Of a stretch of DNA of 64,000 bases, positions 1 through 9,440 are shown piece by piece. This DNA is from Membranipora membranacea (taxonomy: Eukaryota; Bryozoa; Gymnolaemata; Cheilostomatida; Membraniporidae). Under the pieces are notes generated by a model that worked only from the letters and a program-made list of their open reading frames with translations, was not told the origin of the DNA and did no database searches. The stretch lies in assembly GCA_914767715.1 (NCBI GenBank), contig OU612071.1, forward strand, positions 12,879,493 to 12,943,492. Direction: 5' to 3'. A program made the translations under genes and the position numbers. Positions within the stretch are counted from its first letter, which is position 1, and every line of letters starts with the position of its first letter.

Positions 1-207
1 AAAAAAAGCAAATTTTGTGACAGAAGTAAATTAACAGTTATCTTACCACGACAAAAGAGAAGACAACTTATAGTTACAAACTAAACTCTTTTCATTGGGG
101 CCACCTACCATAACTGACAATTGATGCTCAACTAGTGGTTTCTCTTCACATTATCAAAGAGATTTAGAATCAAACCCAAAAGAGGCCGAAAACAGTACGG
201 GTCTTAC
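1..207 (-). other. Intron start, downstream of the last RasGAP exon in the window
   Basis: This is the beginning of the intron that follows the exon ending at 208 (donor GTAAGA at 207-202). The exon carrying the rest of the RasGAP domain must lie to the left of base 1. Nothing else is recognised. Confidence 0.7.
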
Positions 208-355
208 CTGACAAAGGCCGAAGAGACTAGGTGACATAATGGCCGGACAGAGAAATCTGAGAAATATACAGGCAGAGATGAGATTATCTGATACTTCTGT
301 CTTCTTCATGTGTTCACACTGACGTCTGAACGATGTAAACACGTCCCGCAACTCG
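208..355 (-). CDS. SYNGAP1-like: RasGAP domain exon with the FLR...CPAI signature
   Basis: 148 bp; one base completes a Ser codon, then 49 codons, ending in phase 0. The acceptor is tttttcgtttttag|C and the donor CAG|GTAAGAC. The peptide begins ELRDVFTSF and contains [16 protein letters not shown] then [10 protein letters not shown]. This is the RasGAP block that carries the FLR arginine, which stabilises the arginine-finger loop, and the invariant CPAI. In vertebrate SynGAP the corresponding text is ELKEVFASW...[23 protein letters not shown]. The Phe-Arg-Arg-Gln-Cys stretch, where vertebrates have a Trp, shows the divergence of this lineage. Assignment is certain from the motif. Confidence 0.97.
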
Positions 356-844
356 CTAAAAACGAAAAAAAGGATACAATATTATAAAAGATGAGCATAA
401 TAATAATTATCAACACAAACCAGGGTGCACATACCCCTAGATTGAATCCTGCTTGCAATCAATCTGTTCCATTCAAAACATCATTCAATTAAATTTTTGC
501 GCAATGAGGTAGAGTAACCTGACAAAACCAGCCAAACCCTTTCTACAGGCCAGCAACAGACGGTTTTATCCGACAGGATAAAAATATTCAAGGAACGAAA
601 TTCAGTGACTTAGCCAAGAATTGCCCATTTCACGGGCCAATTTCGGGTGTTGAAATTCTTGTTGGGTTATGGCCAATTCTAATTATTGGAGTGCATTTTT
701 AATTAGATGAATGTCGATCTTGTACATTGTGTGTTGTTGTGTTAGTTGCGTAACTGAAAATCTGATCAACAGGTAGTTAGAATTCAGTGGGAAATAAGGC
801 TCATGACGAACCATTACACAATATAAGTAGTAGCTGTCACTAAC
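356..844 (-). other. Intron between two RasGAP exons
   Basis: 489 bp, bounded by donor GTTAGTG (844) and an acceptor at 356-357. No coding segment or repeat recognised on either strand. Confidence 0.6.
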
Positions 845-960
845 CTTGGGAAGTAACTATGAGAGTTGATAATTCGTCCCCAGACCATTTCACAGTAACT
901 TATCAGGTTACATTGATTCCTCTGTAGAGTCGCGTTATTCTGTAGTTTACCTGGATCAAC
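845..960 (-). CDS. SYNGAP1-like: RasGAP domain exon (VDP...NQ.NL...CE...INS)
   Basis: 116 bp, phase 0 in, phase 2 out. Acceptor ttgtttgttgtgttgtag|GTTGATCC; donor CCCAAG|GTTAGTG. The peptide starts VDPGKLQNNATLQRNQ, then CNLISYCEMVWGRIINSHSY, then FP. It matches the family block VDP-K-C...L..HQ.NL..CCE....I.NS.C.FP, which forms helices of the RasGAP core. Joining to the next exon gives FP-S-ELRDVF. The exon is too short to stand out as an ORF; it was found by following homology and splice sites between its neighbours. A GTAAAC inside it (after the tenth base) looks like a donor, but the open frame and homology run straight through it. Confidence 0.93.
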
Positions 961-983
961 CTACAACACAACAAACAATAGGC

Positions 984-1011
984 CTATATATATATATATA
1001 TATATATATAA
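984..1011. repeat. (TA)n microsatellite
   Basis: About 14 uninterrupted TA units in the RasGAP intron, just upstream (in transcription) of the acceptor of the exon at 845-960. Likely length-polymorphic. Confidence 0.95.
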
Positions 1012-1057
1012 ATACGTTAAATTAAAGTATATGCATGATATTATTGATATTATTTAC

Positions 1058-1135
1058 CTGACATTTCAAAGAGTATGAGATTGTAGCAGCACAAGCACCA
1101 TTGACAATATATGGATGTGTTATGAGAATCGAATC
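1058..1135 (-). other. Candidate in-frame cassette exon inside the RasGAP domain
   Basis: 78 bp between an acceptor (tttacatattcacag|GATTCG) and a good donor (CAG|GTAAAT). Read in phase 0, the phase of both neighbouring exons, it is open for 26 codons: DSILITHPYIVNGACAATIS then YSLKCQ. Inclusion would insert 26 residues between SCE and VDP of the catalytic domain. No homology to the family is recognised here, and a 78-bp stretch stays open by chance fairly often. It is therefore a candidate only. Confidence 0.3.
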
Positions 1136-1414
1136 CTGTGAATATGTAAACACTATATGCGTACCGAGCTCGGTGGAGCAAGTTTAGTTGTGCAACAATT
1201 CAAATATAGATAATTTGGAGAAAGCAAAACATGGAACACATTATGCTTTTTAATGTTGATAAATATCTATCATACTCTAACACTGTTTCATGATACTGTA
1301 GTTTTAGATTTAAAATGATGTTTCAGATGTTTTGTAGCAAAAATTTGATAAAAAGGGGCATTATACAGAAAAAAAAGAATAAAACGACTTGCTCAGTATC
1401 CTTTCTACACTCAC

Positions 1415-1557
1415 CTCACAGCTGTCTTCAGAGTCAAGTATTAATCTGATGAAATCGTCCAGAGTATCGTGCAAGTATTTATTTCCTACTAACTTCATAT
1501 ATGACTCAATAGCTTTGGTAGCTATAGTATTACCTCGTAACATCAGATTTAAATTCT
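1415..1557 (-). CDS. SYNGAP1-like: RasGAP domain exon carrying the arginine finger
   Basis: 143 bp, phase 1 in, phase 0 out (two bases plus 47 codons). Acceptor tactgttgttgtag|AG; donor TGTGAG|GTGAGTG. The peptide reads NLNLMLRGNTIATKAIESYM, then KLVGNKYLHDTLDDFIRLIL, then DSEDSCE. LMLRGNT corresponds to the family loop HLIFRENTLATK, whose Arg is the catalytic finger inserted into the Ras active site. The Arg is kept here, so GAP activity is expected. The preceding Phe of the family is Leu and the following Glu is Gly, as in some other RasGAPs. Confidence 0.97.
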
Positions 1558-1726
1558 CTACAACAACAGTAGAAAAGGGACAATATATTGGATGCAAATA
1601 ATGGAAATGTATTTTAATTCAATATAAACTAGTTTTCTAATGATCTTTAAAGTTGAGCCCTAACAAATTTGACAAAGATCTGATGTAAAAACTTCAGAGC
1701 TCCATGTTTTGGACTGGACTACTCAC
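1558..1726 (-). other. Short intron in the RasGAP region
   Basis: 169 bp, GT-AG, phase 1. Nothing else recognised. Confidence 0.6.
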
Positions 1727-1889
1727 CATGTTTGGGTATTTCACAAATGACGACATCACAGAGGAACCTTCTTGCCAGCTGCTCCCTCTGTAATATGTGC
1801 ACCAGACTAGTGGATATATCATCTTTAGATCTCACAGCTAGATTTGGCTCCAGCCTCTCCACTAAGGACTGATAGTTTGACTTCACGTA
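1727..1889 (-). CDS. SYNGAP1-like: RasGAP domain exon, N-terminal helices
   Basis: 163 bp, phase 0 in, phase 1 out. Acceptor cattgttacag|TACGTG; donor CATG|GTGAGTAG. The peptide starts YVKSNYQSLVERLEPNLAVR, continues SKDDISTSLVHILQREQLAR and ends RFLCDVVICEIPKH. It matches the start of the family RasGAP domain (Y..L...LEP.L..KSKEE.A.ALVHILQ...KAK.FL.D....E). The SLVHILQ core is nearly invariant in SynGAP/DAB2IP proteins. Confidence 0.96.
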
Positions 1890-2642
1890 CTGTAACAATG
1901 AGTGAGAATAATTTTATTTAATTAATCCAATCAATTAATTCGTGGTGTTAAGTACAGTTATGACTTCTATTGACTATAGATAAATTATTTTTACATCACT
2001 TATAAGACGCGTACAGGGAAACGGGTGGCCATACAGTTTGGAGTTATGTTCCCAAATGTGGCAGGTTCAGGGAGTAGGCAACTCTCAATATAATCATTGT
2101 AGAAGAAAAATTGACAATCACGCCATCAGAAAGTTGGATACTATTACAGTGAGTTTGCTGAATTTTAATCTCATTTAATACCAATTAATTGAAAAATTCC
2201 TCAGTTTCAAAAACCACTAGAGATTATTGTACAACAAATTATTGGAATGTACAGTTAGTGTAAACCCAATTAAGGTTGCTAATTGGATGAAAACATACAT
2301 GTTACAGTGCTGAAAAACCTGTAGGTTTCGGATTCAAATATTTGATGAATGAGCTTGAATACAAATTTGACAATAATATTTCTAATTGTAAGTGAAATTA
2401 AGTCTGCATGACTTAACACAATAATATATGCCACTCAACAACGTTTTAGTCGTAGAGTGAAAATTTAGATTGATATTAATGGTAGTATAGAGGATCTTAG
2501 TTGAGCTATACTAGTTCCTTGTCACGCGGCCACTATTTGTGCATCAACAAAAAAGTAGCCACCTTACAAGGCTAAAGCAATACTTTCAATAAGCGTTTCA
2601 ATTGCAATGAAATCTTTCTGTGTGTAGAGTTATTGCCCTTAC
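1890..2642 (-). other. Intron between linker and RasGAP exons
   Basis: 753 bp with donor GTAAGG at 2642. Reads as unique AT-rich sequence; no further exon or repeat recognised. Confidence 0.55.
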
Positions 2643-2778
2643 CTTGACTAGTGGGTTGTAGGAAGCTATAGGTAATATATCCACTGTTTGATATCTCATC
2701 TTAACCCTGAGCTGAGGTAGATCTGATTTATTCTCTTTGGGTGTTTTACCGACCAGCGTCGACGGAGTGACTGGGACC
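2643..2778 (-). CDS. SYNGAP1-like: C2-to-RasGAP linker exon
   Basis: 136 bp, phase 2 in, phase 0 out. Acceptor atatttttgcag|G; donor GTCAAG|GTAAGGGC. The single first base completes the Trp of EKW. The peptide reads VPVTPSTLVGKTPKENKSDL, then PQLRVKMRYQTVDILPIASY, then NPLVK. It corresponds to family text EKWYPV...[25 protein letters not shown]: the C2 exit strand, a variable linker, and the RxKxRYQT-ILP motif that leads into the GAP domain. The R.KMRYQT.DILP motif makes the call firm. Confidence 0.94.
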
Positions 2779-3558
2779 CTGCAAAAATATACCATAACCA
2801 TAATGCATTGTTTCCATAGACTTAATATTCAATATTAGGAAGTCTATGATTGTACCCTTCGAACGGAAAGGACGAATAGTTCCCCATTTCCTACAGCCTG
2901 AAGTAGTGAATTGTAAAACTAGCTTACACTTATTCGCCTTCTTCATTTTCAATGTACCCCCACATCAGCTAGCTAAAATTTAGTGCCAACGAACAACAAG
3001 TTAGCTAAATTTACACCTCTAGGGTACATCAAAACTATAGCTGAGTTCAAATCAAAGACTATGGTTGTACTCTATCATCCATAGTCCCTGGTTCAAATAT
3101 AATTGAGGTTGACCAGACGTTAGAATTATAGGCTAACTGAAGGGCTTCAGGTCACTTATACGGTGTGCATGTTGATCGGATTATTGTTTGCTTCTGGCTA
3201 TATCTGACTAGGAGTTCAAACTTCAAGATGAGGATTTTGGTTTGAGCAAAGAGTTGGAGTGTCTCTCACTCCTTGGTTTGACACTGGGCCAGTTTGGACT
3301 ATTAGTAAGACTTCAGTACTTGCTTGATAGCTCACAATATATTGAACAGTCCTCATTGATGTCAATACTCAACTTCATTTGATTCAAGTATGATTGACAT
3401 AAGTATTTACACATGACTTTGATTGGACTTACATTTGGAAACACTTGATCAACTTATGCCTTGCCTACATTTACTCAGATTTGCCTAACCTATGACCTAC
3501 ACATGACTTGCATATGACTAGCATTTGACTTCATGCGTATATCTACTTCGACACTTAC
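2779..3558 (-). other. Intron within the C2-linker region
   Basis: 780 bp. Near 2955-3010 there is a GCTAGCTAA-rich stretch related to the dispersed repeat described at 24838. At 3238-3285 a short foldback with GAGT...ACTC arms is present. No coding segment recognised. Confidence 0.5.
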
Positions 3559-3708
3559 CATTTTTCTATGATTTGACGACTAGTAAGACTGGAGATTGGT
3601 ATCGTCACGTATCCGATCTGTGTGGAGGTCTGGTTCTTATCTCTCTTCTTCTTCTTATCCGGCTCTCGATGTAAACTTACTGTGATTGTTCTTATTGTCG
3701 GTAAATTA
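3559..3708 (-). CDS. SYNGAP1-like: C2 domain exon, second half
   Basis: 150 bp, phase 2 in, phase 2 out. Acceptor gatgttttatag|T; donor AAATG|GTAAGTG. Peptide: NLPTIRTITVSLHREPDKKK, then KRDKNQTSTQIGYVTIPISS, then LTSRQIIEK(W). It matches family text NLP.V....V.LYRD.DKKRKKDK...YVGLV.IPV....GRQFVEKW. The basic DKKKKRDK loop and the GYVTIPI strand are typical of the C2 domain of SynGAP, which binds membrane and supports Rap-GAP activity. The loop has three extra residues (TST) relative to vertebrate members. Confidence 0.96.
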
Positions 3709-5046
3709 CTATAAAACATCAGAAAGAGAATAATATTAGACTGTGTTTGATCGAAATGATGTACAAACATGTATGTATGCATGAAATATGGACTAGCCTT
3801 ACTGGTCTAACTCAGTTGGCCTAGTATTGGTCAGAATGGCTTGCGAGGCTCTACAGAAAAGCTTTCCTCAAAACAATACTTCATCAGTCTGAAAGTTAGT
3901 GAAAAGACAACTTTACATGCTCTGAAGCTTTTCACTGAATAATAATGGAGCAGAAGAAAGGGTGCCAGAAAAAGTTGTGAACACATCATGGACATCATTA
4001 GACATGGGGATCTTGTTATCTCTAGCTGCAAACATTATCGAGTTTACTGATTTACTAAAAACCATCATACATCCCACATCGTGACTGACATGACTGTAAT
4101 GAATGTTATTAATATAGGCTTATTACTGTATGACAGGCCCTCAGGGACAATTCTAACTTATGAGTGCATTGCTGACTGGTTATCTCCGAAGGGGAAAAAA
4201 ACTTTCCGGATGTAAACAACAAAAACATGTCAGCAATAGAAAAACATTAGAACCCACTAGGCATGAAAATATCTAGAGTTTGTAGAACTCCTCATCGAAT
4301 CATTATTAGTGACTTGATTGGCAATCTATCAAGGGACTTTTTCTTAGTGTATCAATTTCACAAGGAAGTTGGCAATGAGTATAAACACAGCTGCCGTGGC
4401 CACAAGTTAGGTCCATTCAAAATCATAGATGTGGTAATTTCTAAATTTTAGGTATGCATTGCGCTCTGGTATTATTCAATCACCCATCAGTTATTAAAGA
4501 GGCGTAACCTCCACCATGTGTATAACTGGTATAATAAATTATTGAGAGTGTCAATTTTCTTGGCATCTGATAGCAGGTTGTGGGATTTTTGACCCTCAAA
4601 TGACACCCCTGTTAGCTAACTTCACAGTGATTTTTTACAACAATCAATTCTTTTGCCTGGACACTTAGTATACACCATGCCAAGTCATTACAGCAATTAT
4701 GAGGACTTTCATTGAAAACTTTCTAATGAATGTCTGATGTTTTTTGATTGCCAGAAATTTAAAGAAAAAGGGAAAGGAAAAAAATAGATAGAGGGGAGAC
4801 ATACTTTGGGGAGGGAGAGCAGGCAATTAGCGGCCAGGGTCGTAATGATGTGCGCCTGAACCAGGTCAAAGTAGGCGGCTAGTAGGGTGAAGAGAGTTGG
4901 GCTGGGAATTAATCTCAAAATTCATCTCACATCAATTCATTGAGTCTTATGAACAACAGCAATGCACCTACTCTGGCTTTTTCATCGGCAATCCTAATCT
5001 AGTTCGGTTAAAGTCGGGAAGGCAAGGTGGATGATAGTTTACTCAC
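3709..5046 (-). other. Intron within the C2 domain
   Basis: 1338 bp. A short imperfect foldback around 4172-4200 (atctccgaaggg / ctttccggat) is visible. Open frames at 4709-4918 and 3831-4031 (minus) have no family resemblance and no fitting splice phase. No gene seen. Confidence 0.5.
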
Positions 5047-5247
5047 TCAAAATCAAACTGTTCGCCCCAGAAGAGCATGTCTGTTAGTAATTTAGTAGAT
5101 GTTCTTGCGTAGAGAGCTTTATCTAGTGATACTTCACAGTAATACCGCTTCTTGTGTGTGCAGTTCTTTGCCTCTTGTATCCATAATTTGAGGGACGTAT
5201 CACACCGTCTCATCTGTTCTTCTCCAGGATTCACAGTCTTCCGCAAA
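5047..5247 (-). CDS. SYNGAP1-like: PH end and C2 domain exon, first half
   Basis: 201 bp, phase 2 in, phase 2 out. Acceptor tataatttgtacttgcag|T; donor TTTGA|GTGAGTAA. The peptide begins [20 protein letters not shown], continues [20 protein letters not shown] and [20 protein letters not shown], and ends GEQFDF. The first part is the end of the PH helix (family: NLRRTVQPNKD.SRRV). LKLWIQEAK to LDKALYART is the first half of the C2 domain (family: LKLWIIEAR.L..KK.Y.CEL.LD..LYARTT), and the last part is FWGE.FEF. Strong, collinear family match. Confidence 0.96.
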
Positions 5248-5849
5248 CTGCAAGTACAAATTATAGAGGGTTAGGAGGAAAAAATTCATTTAATCATGAG
5301 TCATGATTGAGTTTAGCTGGTTAGTTCATCTGATCAAAACAATATTTGAAGAACAAATTTATTGAATTACACATTAAATATCAAATTAGTCCCCTGTTCC
5401 TAAAATGCATGAAGATATTAATTATTAGCACAGATGGGGCCTAAACTTTTGACTTCCTGTTCTAATAGCTAAAGAGAATATCTGTAAAATCTATTAACTC
5501 TCAACACTCTCTCAGATCCACTAATCAATGTTTATAAATTATCCCACACCTAGTTATAAACGTCTTTACTAGATTACTTCTGCAGATTACGGGTAATATG
5601 GGGTAATGGGGTATCCAGGCCCCAGAGCCCATTCATAACAAGTGAAACCACATGAGACGATCAGCTGCCAATCTCTAATACTACTTAGCAACTCTTTTCT
5701 ATCAATTATCAACAGCTCACATTGCTTTCACCATCAGTAAAGTAGATACCATATGAGAGTAACTGACGCCCAGTTTGTGGTGTGTCCAATCCAACCAATT
5801 AAACAGTGAAATTATCCATGAGAACTAAAATTAGCTCTGCATGACAGAC

Positions 5850-5965
5850 AGGTCCAAATTCTGGCAAGGCCATTATTACCAAACCAACAGGTCCAAACTC
5901 TGAAAAGGGCACAACAACCAAACAAGGAGTTCAAATTCTGGTAAGGCCACAAATATATAACCAAA
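5850..5965. repeat. Degenerate tandem repeat, about 38 bp x 3
   Basis: Three head-to-tail copies of a unit beginning AGGTCCAAATTCTGG, with variants GGTCCAAACTCTG and AGTTCAAATTCTGG. Each is followed by aaggcca/agggcac and an ACCAAAC-like tail. Confidence 0.8.
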
Positions 5966-8900
5966 TATCTCGACAAAACAGTTAAACAGTCAAATTGTTA
6001 GCCTGAAATACAGGCACCAGAATCTACAAATACCCTAAGTGCTTGATGCGGCGCCAACAAAAACAAGAGTTTTTAAGTTTTTCATCTGAATCACCATGCT
6101 TCACCTGTCCCCAGGAAACGTAAAGACACTCAAGAGCAATACATAGCGGTCACCCAAAAATCATACTCTTTTGAACCGAGATGACACATAGTGATTAAAA
6201 TTCCAATCACAAGTGACAAAATACAGCTAAAAACATCCGAAACCAAAATCACAGCATGTTCATGTCAGAATCACGCCATGGGCTGGTAACAGGTTTCACA
6301 GATGAAATTCTGTGAATCAATCACAAATTCCTACAACGAAATTGGAGTAAACAACAATAAAGCTCTGAGAAAGATGGATGGGTTATGGCCTGATGTTATT
6401 AATGACGAAAAACTTAAACTGGTAAGGAATGCCCAAAACAGCGGTAGGCCTAACTGCGCAATCACTATGACTATTTTCATCTTATTATAATCATTCCAGT
6501 CACAGGTGGAACCGGCAGGTAGCATGATTAAAAATCTACAACTGGTAAGCATAACATCTGGAATGAAGACGGAGCAGGCGATAAATTTTCTTATGAGCAG
6601 AGACGAGTAAAAACCATTTTGAGAAATAAAGAGATTTCCTAAATCCGCTAAATAACAACATAGATCAAAGGGCTTCTGGAAGACCATAATTTATATTTCA
6701 CCATTTGCCACTTTAGAAAGCCCACCAAACTTTCCTGGAGGACACCACAGCCGAAGGTGTTCAATTTCCTCCTCCACTTCAAGTCAGGTCAAACCAAGAG
6801 ACACAAGTAGTTTGGGTGGAGGCTACACAATGTAGCCTAAGAGCTTGTGCCATAAACTGTAGGGGGCGTCATGCGTGCCCCCATCCAAAACTTCTTGGCC
6901 ATACCAAGAGGAGAGAAGAAAACATTGTGACAACTTTGTTTGAAGAGGACATTCTGATGATATAAGCACATCACAAGCTAAGAGGACACTCAGTAATATA
7001 ACCACAAGTAATAGATACATAACCTGAATAGTCTCAGGTATGTTACAACAATAACCACATTCTCAGTTATAAATAGAAGCAGAGCACTTTGGTGTAGAGT
7101 TACAGCGACACTGTAGAATGGTACTGTCACCAAATCTGTGTCAGTATAGTGCAGGTGCTCCATGATCTGAGATGCTGAAGCTGTCAAACAAACCGCCAGG
7201 CTTTTGATTCTGGTGTGAAACACTCTATACTAGTTGCTGAAAGCATTTTCCTGCATCACTGTCAAAGTTGACTGGTGAAAGTATTAATTCGACAGTGCCC
7301 TACTAATACCGCCACCTGGACACAATGATCCAACGACTAATACTTATTTGTTAGATGACCAGTACAACGAAAGTCTGTACACAGTACCTGCCCAGGTTGT
7401 TGTCACCCTCTCGAAGTTGACTATAAGCCCACATATCCCTGGTGAGCAGAGATATACACACCACAGAGTTAAGGGCCATCTTGGCTTTCAGCTACTATTC
7501 CGGGACGTATATGTAATAATTCGTCTTTTGTTTTTTTCTAAGCTTGTCAGATTGTTGTTGTGAGTTATTTTCAGTACTGTCCAGAGGATAAGTATGATAT
7601 GAGGGCACCAGCAATCTAATGACAGGTTTCCAAGCTTCACTGATGAATCTGGTTCATTGCTCCCACGGGTCTGGGAGTTACATGCAGGTGTGCACGGCAG
7701 ATGCTCGTATTTTGGAGATCACAAAATTCCAGATCAGCTTTTGTCACCACCGGAAAGCTTATAGCATATTATCATTTGGTCAAGAATGTTTTTTTGTTTC
7801 TATGTGGCTAGAGAAATACATCAGCCCTGTGTTTTGTGGGACATGGCATACTCAATTCACATATTCCATGGGTCAGCCATTAGAACCCATTATGGCGCTC
7901 ATTAATAATCCGATGTCCAGATCTTATCTAACCACCACAAACATGTGACATATGGCTGCCTCCCGGAGTGGACCTCAGCACAACGCTATTTCTTTGTGTG
8001 GATCTTCAGATACGATCGTTAGATAACAATAATAATCAGCTAGTAAATAAACAATCAGTCCAAACTCATTTCCTGTTTTTCGGAGTTGACGTGAACGTCA
8101 GCTGACGCTCTTTTAATCAGAATCTTAAAAAAGCAGCTGACAAATCAAAAACTTCCCCTAGAGACTTTTGATGATGTTGTTTTGTCCATGTGTGAGAAGG
8201 AAAATAACTACTTCCTGTTCACTTATTCCACAATGTAAAGGATAAGCAGTCTGTGTACTGAAGCAATTAATGTGCTGTCTTAAAACTAAAGTTTCCTATT
8301 TGTCAGCTGTGATGGAAGAGTAGCAACTGAGATAAGCAGATCGTATTCCACAGGATGATAAGCAAATAGTCCGTCAGCGCCCAAAATCTGTTCCCTTTCG
8401 TTGGTAGTGAATGTTTATAGCTTGGTGCAACAGCAACTCAGTGCTTCCTCCTTGCTATGATGACAAACATACTTTCTAAAAACTGAGACTGTCAATAACC
8501 TGACTGTTACGGCATTGAATAGGATCAGCAGCTATTTGACACTGATTGTCAAGTGCCCACCCATGTAGGACAATACACTGTCAATGCTACAGATCACTCT
8601 GAATGTAGTGCTGCGCCGGACCCAAAAATGAAACATCCCAATACGGAATTCGTTCTCCAGTATTAGTTTCAATATCCATCAAGAGAAAATAATAGCAATG
8701 CCAAGCTTTATACTATTACTGCTTTGTGATTATGAAAGAAACCAAGGGAGAATGAATGAATTGGCGATGACTTGCAAGAATTTTAAGTTCAGGAAATCAG
8801 ATCTAGCTCAGCCCTACTCTAAAGTGCTGTTCAATAGCTCTATTCAACACAAAAGAAGAAACACGATCCCTCCTACACTGTATAAACTTGAATGATATAA

Positions 8901-9334
8901 TCCTCATGTCTTTTTGATTGGTTGCGAATTTGGAATGCAAACAAACCATGAGACTTTTTCAAACAGTGGCGGGCTCTAAGTCAACTTTGATTCCCTTGAT
9001 CTTATTTTTATAATCCTATGCCTAGTCACGTTCAGTCAGGCTATAGTACTTCTCAGTCTACTGATAAAAAACCATGACCTAGGAATTGCCTCCTCAGATC
9101 AAACGATGCTTGGATCATACTAAAGCGACAGTGGTTCTCTCAACTCGTACCCACCAAAAGTCACAATGCTCGTCCGGCCGTTGTCCAACAGGAACTTTTA
9201 GTTGAGCGCAGTATCCCATCTCTGTCGGGACTACAAAGCGATCACTCAACACGCGACCCAATTAATATTTCGATGCGAAACAAGTAGTTGATTCAAGCAA
9301 TATGTATTACAAAGGCAAGTACCCATCACTCACT

Positions 9335-9440
9335 GGGAATTGAACCTGTACCGGGTCAGTGTAGGATAAAACATAGGACTAGGCCATAGCGTTGACACTC
9401 TGCACGAGCCCACTGCTAACACGGACAATGTTTTTTCAAC
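9335..9440 (-). mobile_element. Probable tRNA-derived SINE fragment
   Basis: On the minus strand a B-box-like sequence (GGTTCAATTCCC, plus coordinates about 9337-9348) lies downstream of an A-box-like segment (TAGCAGTGGGCTCGTG). The spacing is longer than in a tRNA gene and no cloverleaf can be drawn, so this reads as a SINE head rather than a functional tRNA. Confidence 0.35.

Larger units (their letters stand above)
961..1414 (-). other. RasGAP intron containing a TA microsatellite and a possible cassette exon
   Basis: 454 bp. It holds a run of TA dinucleotides at about 984-1011. It also holds a segment, 1058-1135, with its own acceptor and donor that stays open in phase 0 (listed separately). 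Nothing else seen. Confidence 0.6.

Noticed and set aside
951-960. 10-bp micro-exon ending at GTAAAC
   Set aside because: GTTGATCCAG before GTAAAC looked like a micro-exon (VDP). Reading on through the GT gives the full conserved block to FP, so it is the start of the 116-bp exon 845-960.
6331-6687. 118-codon minus-strand open frame in a large intron
   Set aside because: Composition looks like random AT-rich translation (Leu/Ser/Phe-rich). It has no recognisable domain, no splice sites fitting the host gene, and the flanking conserved exons already join directly.
7619-7948. 109-codon plus-strand open frame
   Set aside because: No domain, no signal peptide, no adjacent exons and no codon pattern distinct from the intron.
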